Positions 42,088 to 49,508 of a DNA stretch of 64,000 nucleotides are shown here, one piece after another. This stretch comes from Mxb001 sp049431945 (GTDB taxonomy: Bacteria; Actinomycetota; Actinomycetes; S36-B12). Made by a program: the position numbers and the translations under genes. Under the pieces are notes generated by a model. That model did not search any database, was not told the DNA's origin, and saw only the letters and a program-made list of their open reading frames with translations. The stretch lies in contig JBMTDJ010000001.1 in NCBI GenBank assembly GCA_049431945.1, forward strand, positions 1 to 64,000, given 5' to 3'. The number at the start of each line of letters is the position of its first letter. Within the stretch, counting starts at the first letter, position 1.

Positions 42088-44826
42088 CTAGACGCGTGCC
42101 TTCTCGCGCATCTCGTAGGTCTCGATGACATCGTCGACCTTGACATCTCCGTAGGTGCCGAGGTTGATGCCGCACTCGAAGCCCTCGCGCACCTCGGTGA
42201 CGTCGTCCTTGAACCTGCGCAACGAGGAGATCGTGAGGTCGTTCGCCACCACGGCGCCGTCGCGTACGAGCCGCGCCTTCGTGTTGCGGCGGATCTCTCC
42301 GCTGCGCACGAGCGATCCGGCGATGGTGCCGAACTTCGAGGACTTGAAGACCTCGCGCACCTCGGCGGTGCCGAGCTGGACCTCCTCGAACTCCGGCTTG
42401 AGCATGCCGCGGAGAGCTGCCTCGATCTCATCGATCGCCTGGTAGATGACGGAGTAGAAGCGCACGTCCACGCCCTCCTGGGACGCGAACTCGGCCACCT
42501 TGCCTTCGGGGCGCACATTGAAGCCCACGACGACGGCATCCGACGCGCTGGCCAGCGTGACATCGCTCTTGGTGATCGCGCCGACGCCGCGATGGATGAC
42601 GCGGAGCGAGACCCCGTCGCCCACCTCGATCTTGAGGAGGGCGTCCTCGAGGGCCTCCACCGAACCGGAGACGTCGCCCTTGAGGATGAGGTTGAGCTCG
42701 CGCAGCTCGCCTTCCTCGAGACTCTTGAGGAAGTCCTCGAGGGTACGTCGGGCGCGGGACTTCGCCAACTGTGCGTTGCGCTCGCGAGCCTGGCGCGTCT
42801 GGGCGATCTGTCGCGCGGTGCGATCCTCCTCGACCACGAGGAAGGTGTCGCCCGCCCCGGGGACCGAAGTCAGACCGAGCACCTGGACCGGTCGTGAGGG
42901 CAGTGCCTCGTCCACGGTGTTGCCGTCCTCGTCGAGCATCGCGCGCACGCGCCCGTAGGCATCGCCCGCAACGATGGAATCGCCCGGACGGAGGGTGCCT
43001 CGCTGGACCAGGACGGTCGCGACGGGACCGCGACCGCGGTCGAGGTGAGCCTCGATCGCGACACCCTGAGCGTCCTGGGTCGGATTGGCACGCAGGTCAA
43101 GGGCGGCATCCGCGGTCAGCAGAATCGCCTCGAGCAGTTCATCGATCCCGGTGGCCTGCACGGCGGAGACGTCGACGAACATCGTGTCGCCGCCGTACTC
43201 CTCGGCAACCAGACCGAACTCGGTGAGTTGACCGCGCACCTTCGCCGGATCGGCGCCTTCCTTGTCAACCTTGTTGACCGCGACCACGATGGGCACCTCG
43301 GCCGCCTGAGCGTGGTTGAGCGCCTCGATGGTCTGCGGCTTCACACCATCGTCAGCGGCCACCACGAGCACGGCAATGTCGGTCACCTGCGCACCACGGG
43401 CTCGCATCGCGGTGAACGCCTCGTGGCCCGGGGTGTCGATGAAGGTGATCGGTCGATCGTCATCACCGGGATGCGCGTGAATCTGGTACGCGCCGATGTG
43501 CTGGGTGATGCCTCCAGCCTCGGCCGCGACGACATTGGTCTTGCGGATGGCGTCGAGCAGCTTGGTCTTGCCGTGGTCGACGTGGCCCATGACCGTGACC
43601 ACCGGCGGACGCGGCATGAGGTCCGACTCATCGCCCTCGTCCTCGCCGAAGTCCAGCGAGAAGGACTCGAGGAGCTCACGATCCTCGTCCTCCGGCGACA
43701 CGACCTGCACGTCGAAGTCGAGTTCGCTGCCGAGCAACTTCAACGTGTCGTCGTCGACGGACTGGGTCGCGGTGACCATCTCGCCGAGCTTGAACAGCAC
43801 GGTGACGAGATCAGCGGGACTCGCATCGATCTTGTCGGCGAAGTCCGTGAGGCTCGCGCCGCGGGGTAGGCGCACGACCTGGCCATTGCCACGCGGCAGC
43901 CGCACGCCACCGATCGTGGGCGCCTGCATGTTGTCGAATTCCTGGCGCTTGGCGCGCTTGGACTTGCGACCACGGGAGGGCCGGCCACCGGGCTTGCCGA
44001 AGGCGCCGGCAGTGCCGCCGCGACCACCAGGGCCGCCGCGTCCACCCGGGCGTCCGCCGAAGCCGCCGCCGGGACCGCCGCCGGGGCCACCGCCTGGACC
44101 ACCGCCGGGACCGCCACCGAATCCGCCGCCGGGGCCACCGCCTGGACGACCGGGACCACGACCGCCGGGCGCGCCGCCGGGGCGACCGGGACCACCGGGC
44201 CGCGCGGGTGCACCGGGACGACCGGGACCACCGGGCCGCGCGGGCGCACCGGGTCGCGGGACTCCGGGAACGCGCGGCATCATCCCCGGCGTCGGGCGTG
44301 GGATGCCCGGGACACCCGGAGTCGCACGCCCCATGCCGGTGTTGCCGGTGAAGGGGTTGTTGCCAGGACGCGGCGCGGCCGGGCGCGGTGTCTCGCGCGC
44401 CGCGACATTGCCGGTGAAGGGGTTGTTGCCAGGACGCGGCCCGGTGGGCTTGGGGGCAGGCGCCTCAGCGGCAGGAACCTCGGGCCCGGGCGTCTCGGGA
44501 GCCCTGGCCGCAGCAGCCGGCGCCTCGGTCGCCGGTACCTCGGGCGCCGGTGCGACGGGTGCCTGCACGGGCGGCTCTGCGGCAGCGGCGGGCGTCTCCG
44601 CGGGTGGCGCCTCCTTGGGGGCGGCCGCCTTCTTCGTCGCGCGCTTGGGCTTGGCCTCGGCGGATGGCGCCGCAGGCATGGCGTCCTTCAGCTTGCGCAC
44701 CACGGGCGCTTCGACTGTGGACGATGCAGAGCGCACGAATTCGCCGAGCTCCGCCAGTTTGGCGAGCACGACCTTGCTCTCGACTCCGAGCTCCTTGGCG
44801 AGCTCATAGACCCGGACCTTTGACAC
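42088..44826 (-). CDS. infB: Translation initiation factor IF-2
   Basis: 912 residues. After an IF2-N domain (MSKVRVYELAKELGVESKVV) comes a long low-complexity region: Ala/Pro-rich, two PRPGNNPFTGN blocks (about 129–140 and 151–162), then a Gly/Pro/Arg-rich stretch to about residue 285. A second IF2-N-like module precedes the GTPase domain with GHVDHGKT (about 414–421), DTPGH and NKVD, followed by IF-2 domains II–IV. IF-2 delivers initiator tRNA to the 30S subunit. GTG 44826 lies about 15 nt from a long hairpin (44841–44878). Basic, Gly-rich N-termini are usual in actinobacteria. Confidence 0.96.
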   Translation of the reverse strand: MSKVRVYELAKELGVESKVVLAKLAELGEFVRSASSTVEAPVVRKLKDAMPAAPSAEAKPKRATKKAAAPKEAPPAETPAAAAEPPVQAPVAPAPEVPATEAPAAAARAPETPGPEVPAAEAPAPKPTGPRPGNNPFTGNVAARETPRPAAPRPGNNPFTGNTGMGRATPGVPGIPRPTPGMMPRVPGVPRPGAPARPGGPGRPGAPARPGGPGRPGGAPGGRGPGRPGGGPGGGFGGGPGGGPGGGPGGGPGGGFGGRPGGRGGPGGRGGTAGAFGKPGGRPSRGRKSKRAKRQEFDNMQAPTIGGVRLPRGNGQVVRLPRGASLTDFADKIDASPADLVTVLFKLGEMVTATQSVDDDTLKLLGSELDFDVQVVSPEDEDRELLESFSLDFGEDEGDESDLMPRPPVVTVMGHVDHGKTKLLDAIRKTNVVAAEAGGITQHIGAYQIHAHPGDDDRPITFIDTPGHEAFTAMRARGAQVTDIAVLVVAADDGVKPQTIEALNHAQAAEVPIVVAVNKVDKEGADPAKVRGQLTEFGLVAEEYGGDTMFVDVSAVQATGIDELLEAILLTADAALDLRANPTQDAQGVAIEAHLDRGRGPVATVLVQRGTLRPGDSIVAGDAYGRVRAMLDEDGNTVDEALPSRPVQVLGLTSVPGAGDTFLVVEEDRTARQIAQTRQARERNAQLAKSRARRTLEDFLKSLEEGELRELNLILKGDVSGSVEALEDALLKIEVGDGVSLRVIHRGVGAITKSDVTLASASDAVVVGFNVRPEGKVAEFASQEGVDVRFYSVIYQAIDEIEAALRGMLKPEFEEVQLGTAEVREVFKSSKFGTIAGSLVRSGEIRRNTKARLVRDGAVVANDLTISSLRRFKDDVTEVREGFECGINLGTYGDVKVDDVIETYEMREKARV
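44000..44270 (-). repeat. Low-complexity Gly/Pro/Arg coding repeat in infB
   Basis: GGPGG, GRPG and GGG units repeat imperfectly, with runs of near-identical 12- and 15-bp DNA units, encoding about residues 185–275 of IF-2. Boundaries are approximate. Confidence 0.7.
44342..44440 (-). repeat. 33-bp exact direct repeat in infB
   Basis: The 33-bp sequences at 44342–44374 and 44408–44440 are identical, 66 bp apart, and encode PRPGNNPFTGN twice. The identity at DNA level suggests a recent duplication. Confidence 0.85.
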
Positions 44827-44840
44827 GACTCTCCTGTCTT

Positions 44841-44878
44841 CGGTCCGGTGCGCGTGCTTCGGGCACGCATCCGGACCG
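44841..44878. promoter_or_regulatory. Long hairpin between ylxR and infB
   Basis: CGGTCCGG (44841–44848) pairs with CCGGACCG (44871–44878), and GCGTGC (44852–44857) with GCACGC (44863–44868), leaving a 3/2-nt internal loop and a 5-nt apical loop: 14 bp in total. It ends 14 nt before the infB start on the transcribed strand. It may attenuate, terminate or be an RNA-processing site within the nusA–infB operon. Confidence 0.65.
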
Positions 44879-44927
44879 TCAGTGCTGGTTGACCCTGCTC
44901 ATGGCTGGGTGCTCATCGGTGGCTCAT
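44879..44927 (-). other. Chain of three ATGA-overlapping mini-ORFs before infB
   Basis: Minus-strand ORFs MSHR (44927–44913), MSTQP (44916–44899) and MSRVNQH (44902–44879) each begin inside the stop of the previous one as ATGA. The last stop abuts the 44841–44878 hairpin. ATGAGC recurs three times. No strong ribosome site precedes the first ATG (only AAGG, immediately adjacent), so translation is uncertain. Confidence 0.35.
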
Positions 44928-44978
44928 CCTTGGATGCCCCATCTCTGCGACAACTGCGGTCTTCGGACAATTGCTGAA

Positions 44979-45266
44979 CTACTGGTGGTGCTCTGTCATT
45001 CCGTGCTCTGGCGTGCGCCCGAGGAACTCGCGCAGAGGCCCGAGATCGGGCCCTGCACTCGCCCGCAGCGCGCGGGTGAACGCCCTGCGGCGTTCGGCCA
45101 CCTCCCAGCAGCCGGGATGCAGCCACGCTCCCCGGCCCGGTTGGGTGGCCTGCGGGTCGGGGACGACTGCCCCGTCCACGAGGACCACCCGCAGGAGACC
45201 CTCCGGTGAAACCCGCTCCCGGCATCCGATGCAGGTGCGCACGCTGTTAGGTCGGGCAGCACTCAC
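44979..45266 (-). CDS. ylxR: YlxR-like RNA-binding protein (DUF448)
   Basis: About 95 residues: VRTCIGCRERV near the N-terminus, then 'GRGAWLHPGCWEVAERRRAFTRALR', the DUF448 signature with its basic RNA-binding surface. YlxR proteins are linked to RNase P regulation or ribosome assembly, and lie between nusA and infB. The start is uncertain: GTG 45266 is taken, with GTG 45290 and GTG 45242 as alternatives. A -10 TACACT at 45301–45306 could give a separate transcript. Confidence 0.87.
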   Translation of the reverse strand: MSAARPNSVRTCIGCRERVSPEGLLRVVLVDGAVVPDPQATQPGRGAWLHPGCWEVAERRRAFTRALRASAGPDLGPLREFLGRTPEHGMTEHHQ

Positions 45267-45300
45267 ATCGATCCCGGGTCGGATCCACACGGACGAAGAG

Positions 45301-45328
45301 GAGTGTAGCCCCGCCGACCCCCGGGGCT
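45301..45328 (-). promoter_or_regulatory. Hairpin and possible internal promoter between nusA and ylxR
   Basis: AGCCCC (45307–45312) and GGGGCT (45323–45328) form a 6-bp stem with a 10-nt loop. On the minus strand it runs directly into TACACT (45306–45301), a -10-like hexamer that would start RNA near 45294. It may end part of the nusA transcript and start a new one. Confidence 0.4.
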
Positions 45329-45381
45329 GGCGCCACCACCGCTTCCGAGGGTTCGCCCCTCATGGGACGAGGCCCCGGTGC

Positions 45382-46398
45382 CTACTCCGCGGCGGGAGAG
45401 GGTGCGTCCGGCTCGGTGTCCGGGCGGATGTCGATGCGCCAGCCCGTCAGTCGCGCCGCGAGGCGGGCGTTTTGCCCCTCGCGCCCGATGGCCAGCGAGA
45501 GCTGGTAGTCCGGCACGGTCACGCGGGCCGCCTTGGCGTCGGGATCGACGATCTCCACGCGGCTGACCCGGGCGGGTGACAGGGCGTGGGCGACGAGCTC
45601 CGCCGGATCATCGCTGAAGTCAACGATGTCGATCTTCTCGCCCCCGAGCTCGCTCATCACCTGGCGCACACGCTGTCCCATGGGGCCGATGCACGCACCC
45701 TTGGCATTGAGTCCAGGGACCGTGGAGCGCACGGCGATCTTGGTGCGGTGCCCGGCTTCGCGCGCGAGGCCGGCGATCTCGACGCTGCCATCCGCAATCT
45801 CCGGCACCTCGAGTGCGAAGAGCCCGCGCACCAGGGCCGGGTGCGAGCGCGACACCGTCACCTGCGGCCCTCGAGGACCCTTGCGCACGCCCGTGACGAC
45901 GCACTTGATCCGGGTGCCATGCGGATAGGACTCCCCCGGCACCTGCTCCGACGGCGGTAGCAGGGCCTCGACCTTGCCGAGATCCACCCGGACCACGCGC
46001 GGGTCACTGCCCTGCTGGATCACGCCGGACACCAGATCTCCCTCGGTGCCCGAGAACTCCCCGAACGTGCGGTCGCTCTCGGCATCGCGCAGCCTCTGGA
46101 GCAGCACCTGGCGTGCCGTGGCCGCAGCCACTCGACCGAAATCCGTGGGAGTGTCGTCGTATTCGCGGGGCTGGGGTACCACCTCTCCGGCTACCTGCTC
46201 CCCCACTGGCGCAGCCTCGCGGGCCCACACGGTCACGTGGCCGGTCTTGCGGTCGAGCTCCACGCGAGCGTCCTCAGCCGCTCCCTCGCTCCGCAGGTAG
46301 GCCATGAGGAGTGCCTGCTCGATGGAATCGACGACGAGATCCCAGGACAGTTCCTTGTCACGTACGAGTGCCTTGAGCGCGTTGACGTCGATATCCAT
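45382..46398 (-). CDS. nusA: Transcription termination/antitermination protein NusA
   Basis: 338 residues: NusA N-terminal domain (MDIDVNALKALVRDKELSWDLV), S1 domain ('VSGVIQQGSDPRVVRVDLGKVEALLP'), then two KH domains ('GLNAKGACIGPMGQRVRQVM', 'LSLAIGREGQNARLAARLTGW'). The proteobacterial C-terminal acidic repeats are absent, as is normal here. It binds RNA polymerase and controls pausing, termination and rRNA antitermination. ATG 46398 shares one base with the rimP stop (TGATG). Confidence 0.96.
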   Translation of the reverse strand: MDIDVNALKALVRDKELSWDLVVDSIEQALLMAYLRSEGAAEDARVELDRKTGHVTVWAREAAPVGEQVAGEVVPQPREYDDTPTDFGRVAAATARQVLLQRLRDAESDRTFGEFSGTEGDLVSGVIQQGSDPRVVRVDLGKVEALLPPSEQVPGESYPHGTRIKCVVTGVRKGPRGPQVTVSRSHPALVRGLFALEVPEIADGSVEIAGLAREAGHRTKIAVRSTVPGLNAKGACIGPMGQRVRQVMSELGGEKIDIVDFSDDPAELVAHALSPARVSRVEIVDPDAKAARVTVPDYQLSLAIGREGQNARLAARLTGWRIDIRPDTEPDAPSPAAE

Positions 46399-46922
46399 CA
46401 GGACTCCTCACCGTCCGAGCCGGGGCGCCGGAACTCGATCTGCACCTCACCGCGGACCAGCTCACTCCACTCGGCACGGCGTTCCGCAGCCTCCGCCCCG
46501 TCGGACGTGTCCACGTCGAGCACGACCGCGAGGTCGTCGGCGCTGCGGATGCGGCCATCGAGCGCAGTGCCGTCAGCCATGTGCGCGCGCACTCGACGGC
46601 CCGCATTGCGCCGCCAGTGCCGGGGAAGAGTGAGTGGGCGGTCGACCCCGGGCGACGTGATCTCGAGGGTGTAGGCATCGTCGCCCATGGCGTCCGACGC
46701 ATCGAGCGCGTCGGAGACTGCGCGGCTCGCTGCGGCGATGCCGTCGAGATCGATGCCGCCATCTCGATCGACGACGACGCACACGCGGCGACGTCGCCCC
46801 GCTGCCTGGACCTCGAGGTCCTCGAGGTCGAGTCCGAGTGAGGCCAGGACGGGCTCGATGGCGCTGGCTATCGCGGCACTCCGGGCCGCGGCGCCGGAGG
46901 ACGCGCGTGAGGGATCGCTCAT
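46398..46922 (-). CDS. rimP: Ribosome maturation factor RimP
   Basis: 174 residues: 'IEPVLASLGLDLEDLEVQAAGRRRRVCVVVDRDGGIDLDGIAAASRAVSDALD' (RimP N-terminal domain) and 'YTLEITSPGVDRPLTLPRHWRRNAGRRV', the family signature. It is required for 30S maturation and heads the nusA–infB operon. ATG 46922 is chosen because AGGAGG lies 4 nt upstream; a GTG just before it is too close to that site. Confidence 0.93.
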   Translation of the reverse strand: MSDPSRASSGAAARSAAIASAIEPVLASLGLDLEDLEVQAAGRRRRVCVVVDRDGGIDLDGIAAASRAVSDALDASDAMGDDAYTLEITSPGVDRPLTLPRHWRRNAGRRVRAHMADGTALDGRIRSADDLAVVLDVDTSDGAEAAERRAEWSELVRGEVQIEFRRPGSDGEES

Positions 46923-46940
46923 CACCCCTCCTCACGCCTC

Positions 46941-46961
46941 TTCACGTGCGCTATTCACGTG
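46941..46961. promoter_or_regulatory. Direct repeat TTCACGTG upstream of rimP
   Basis: TTCACGTG occurs at 46941–46948 and 46954–46961, a 13-bp period, each containing the palindrome CACGTG. They lie 19–39 bp before the rimP start in the region expected to hold the promoter of the nusA–infB operon. Confidence 0.45.
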
Positions 46962-46991
46962 TCCGAGCTTGCATGCCCGGCCTTGCCCGGC

Positions 46992-47014
46992 CACGGGCCG
47001 CAAGCGGCCCCGTG
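46992..47014. other. Stable hairpin between divergent rimP and lipoprotein genes
   Basis: CACGGGCCGC and GCGGCCCCGTG pair over 10 bp with a single bulged C and a 2-base loop, in the 120-bp region between divergent genes. A GCCCGGCC direct repeat lies just to its left. Its role is unknown. Confidence 0.45.
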
Positions 47015-47045
47015 TCCGTTCCCTGAGGGTACCTCCCCGCGTGGC

Positions 47046-47609
47046 ATGCTGGCCGGCGTGCACCGGCCCCACGCTCCCGGCGGCCCGACCGTCGGGGTCG
47101 GCCAAGTCCTCCCTGACGGGCACGGGCAGCTGACTCGCCGCGCTGTGCTCGGCGGATCCGCGCTCGTCAGTGCGGCCCTCCTCGTCGGATGCACATCCGA
47201 TCCAGGGCCGGATGCCTCAACGGCGAACCCCACCGACGAATCCGATCTCGCAGATGCCGATGCCCAAGTGCGCACCTCCGTAGCCGCTGACGAAGTGGCG
47301 ATCATCGCCTTGTACGACGCGGTCCTCGCGGCCTACCCGGGCCTGTCCGCCGATCTCGCCCCGCTGCGCGATGAGCACGTCGCCCACGCCGATGCCATGG
47401 GTGACTCGGTCCCACCCGGCGGCGCGGCGCCGGCCGCCCCCGGCTCGCAGCCCCAGGCCCTGGCTGCGCTCATCGACGCCGAGCAGCAGGCCGTGGCACA
47501 GCGCACGGCGGCGTGCGAAGGGACCACCACGGAGGACATCGCCCGGACGATCGCGCTCATCGCAGCCTCGGAGGCCGGCCACGCCGAATTCCTGCGGGGA
47601 CTCACATGA
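47046..47609 (+). CDS. Tat/lipobox lipoprotein, ferritin-like helical protein
   Basis: 187 residues. LTRRAVLGGSALVSAALLVGC combines a twin-arginine motif with a lipobox (LVGC), so the mature protein should be a membrane-anchored lipoprotein outside the cell. The mature part is helical, with spaced Glu/His (DEVAIIALYDAVL, RDEHVAHADAM, EAGHAEFL) like a ferritin-type bundle. The start is ATG 47046 or GTG 47058. The stop overlaps the next gene (ATGA), which encodes a soluble DUF4439-type protein, so the two work together. Function unknown. Confidence 0.75.
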   Translation: MLAGVHRPHAPGGPTVGVGQVLPDGHGQLTRRAVLGGSALVSAALLVGCTSDPGPDASTANPTDESDLADADAQVRTSVAADEVAIIALYDAVLAAYPGLSADLAPLRDEHVAHADAMGDSVPPGGAAPAAPGSQPQALAALIDAEQQAVAQRTAACEGTTTEDIARTIALIAASEAGHAEFLRGLT

Positions 47610-48001
47610 CCGCCGACGAAGCGCTCCAGGCCAGCATCCTCGGCGAGGAGGCAGCGCTCTACGCCTATGGTGTCGCCGGGCCATGGCTCGACTCGACCGA
47701 CCGAGATCTCGCGCTCGGGGGCCTGGCTGCCCATCGGGCCAGGGTCCTGGCCCTGCGCACCGAGGCCGCCGACGCCGATGAGACCGGTGCCCCCGGTGGT
47801 TTCGTCACCGGCCCCGTCGACTCCCCCGCGACGGCCCGCGCCCTGCTGGCCGACGTCGAGGCCCGACTCTGCGCGACCTACGCCGACCTGGCTGCAGCCG
47901 TCACGGGCGGCGAGCGACGCAACGCGGTGCTGTCCGCATGCGAGTGCTCAGTGCGCTCCATCGCGTGGGGCGCACCCACATCGGCGTTCCCGGGGCGCTA
48001 A
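47606..48001 (+). CDS. DUF4439-type ferritin-like protein
   Basis: 131 residues, helical, without signal peptide: 'ALQASILGEEAALYAYGVAGPWL', 'LAAHRARVLALR' and 'SPATARALLADVEARLCATYADLAA' follow the DUF4439 ferritin-like pattern. Members are usually found next to rimP in actinobacteria. Metal binding is not established. ATG 47606 overlaps the upstream stop; the gene ends 8 bp from a convergent permease gene. Confidence 0.82.
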   Translation: MTADEALQASILGEEAALYAYGVAGPWLDSTDRDLALGGLAAHRARVLALRTEAADADETGAPGGFVTGPVDSPATARALLADVEARLCATYADLAAAVTGGERRNAVLSACECSVRSIAWGAPTSAFPGR

Positions 48002-48009
48002 CCTTCCGG

Positions 48010-48786
48010 TCACACGAGCGACGTCACGGTCTGCCACCCGAGCAGGGCGATGAGCACGCCCGTGACACCGAGCAGCACGACGCGGACGAAGCCGCTCCCC
48101 CGGGCGATCGCCGTGCGCGCACCCACGATCGCACCCGCGACGTTGCAGGCCGCCATGAGCAGGCCGAGGCCCCAGAGCACTGAGCCGGCAAGGCCGAAGA
48201 CGATGAGTGATGCGGCGTTCGTGCCGACGTTGACGATCTTGGCCGTCGCCGATGCCTGCAGGAAGGTGTAGCCGACCGCCGCGACAAGCAGCACGATGAG
48301 GAATGAGCCGGTGCCGGGACCCATGGCTCCGTCGTAGAACCCGATCGCCAAGCCTCCGGCGACCGCGGTCACCAGATGGCGGCGCCGGGACACTTCGCGC
48401 GCGGTGAGGCCGAAGTCGCGACGGAACGCGATGAAGAGCCACACGAGGACGAGGGCGATGAGGATCACCGGGCGGAAGACCATGGGCGGCAGATGCACCG
48501 CGGTAAGGGACCCGAGGGCGGCGCCGGCAAAGGCCGCGGCCGCCATGGGCAACGCCGTGCGCAGCCGAGGCATCTCGATGCGACCGTAGGTGATGGCCGC
48601 TGCGGAGGTGCCGAAGATGGAGGACAGTTTGTTCGTGCCCAGCGCCAGTGCAGGTCGATCCGCGGGTACGGCGAGCAGCAGGGCCGGAAGTTGCAGCAGG
48701 CCACCACCGCCGCTCACGGCGTCCACCCATCCCGCCGTGGCGGCGACCACGCAGAGCAGGAGGACGACGTACCAGTCCGGTGTCAT
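48010..48786 (-). CDS. TauE/SafE family permease (second copy)
   Basis: 258 residues with about eight membrane segments. The signatures are WVDAVSGGGGLLQLPALL at the N-terminus and 'GFYDGAMGPGTGSFLIVLLV' in the middle, the YfcA-like type, distinct from the permease at 15047. The substrate is unknown. ATG 48786 overlaps the HAD gene stop as ATGA, linking it to the proS–HAD unit. Confidence 0.85.
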   Translation of the reverse strand: MTPDWYVVLLLCVVAATAGWVDAVSGGGGLLQLPALLLAVPADRPALALGTNKLSSIFGTSAAAITYGRIEMPRLRTALPMAAAAFAGAALGSLTAVHLPPMVFRPVILIALVLVWLFIAFRRDFGLTAREVSRRRHLVTAVAGGLAIGFYDGAMGPGTGSFLIVLLVAAVGYTFLQASATAKIVNVGTNAASLIVFGLAGSVLWGLGLLMAACNVAGAIVGARTAIARGSGFVRVVLLGVTGVLIALLGWQTVTSLV

Positions 48787-49508
48787 ACCGGCGGCCGCCT
48801 CGACCGCCACTCCACGATGACACCGAGCACATCGCCGAGGCGGCTCACGACGGCATCAGGGGTGACATCGACCTCCACCGCCTGGTCCCCGAGCCGCGAG
48901 TGCGGGATGAGGATGGCGCGCATCCCCACCTGCTGAGCTCCGTGAACGTCGTCCCAGGGTCGATCCCCCACGAAGACGGCCTCGGTCACGGTGGATCCCA
49001 CCGCGGTGACCGCCGCGATGAACGCCTCGGCATGCGGCTTGGCCACCGGGATCTCACTCGAATAGACCGCCGCGTCGATGAACGGAGTCAGGCCATCGCG
49101 CGAGAACACGGCCTCGTGATGCCACCGCGGCCACAGGGTGTTGGACAGCACGCCGATCCTCACCCCGAGAGCCTTCAACTCCTGCAGGAGCGGCCGGGCA
49201 TCGGGGTCGGCCAGGGTGTGCGGCTCCCAGGCCTCGAGGTAGGCCGCGAGCGCCGGACCGTGGCGGTCATCGGAAGTGTCCACGCCGCATGCAGCGAACA
49301 CGTGCTCCAAGGTCCCGGTCCCGTTGGCCCCGAGGGATGCCTGCTGCTCGCGCCACAGGCCGACCTCGGCGGCGGCGAGGCACGTGGCCAGACCGGTGTC
49401 GGCGCCGTCGTACACGCTGGCGTACGCGGACCATTGGGCGACGAGATCGATGTCATGCCAGGGAGTGAGCGTGCCTCCCCAGTCGAAGATGACGGCGTCG
49501 ACCGTCAT
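48783..49508 (-). CDS. HAD-superfamily hydrolase
   Basis: 241 residues. Motif I is FDWGGTLTPW with nucleophile D9; motif II 'VLSNT'; motif III lysine in AKPHAEAF; motif IV GDRPWDDVHG. A phosphatase of subfamily I with an inserted helical cap; substrate unknown. ATG 49508 overlaps the proS stop (ATGA), as is common for this type of gene behind proS in actinobacteria. Confidence 0.86.
   Translation of the reverse strand: MTVDAVIFDWGGTLTPWHDIDLVAQWSAYASVYDGADTGLATCLAAAEVGLWREQQASLGANGTGTLEHVFAACGVDTSDDRHGPALAAYLEAWEPHTLADPDARPLLQELKALGVRIGVLSNTLWPRWHHEAVFSRDGLTPFIDAAVYSSEIPVAKPHAEAFIAAVTAVGSTVTEAVFVGDRPWDDVHGAQQVGMRAILIPHSRLGDQAVEVDVTPDAVVSRLGDVLGVIVEWRSRRPPV

Noticed and set aside
44000..44270. 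Regular G/C-rich repeats that might suggest a CRISPR array or satellite
   Set aside because: The repeats are in frame within infB, imperfect, lack unique spacers and match the known Gly-rich linker of actinobacterial IF-2.
44900..44930. Three GCTCAT repeats as a transcription-factor site
   Set aside because: Spacing is irregular (11 and 14 bp) and they coincide with the ATGAGC starts of the mini-ORF chain, which explains them at least as well.
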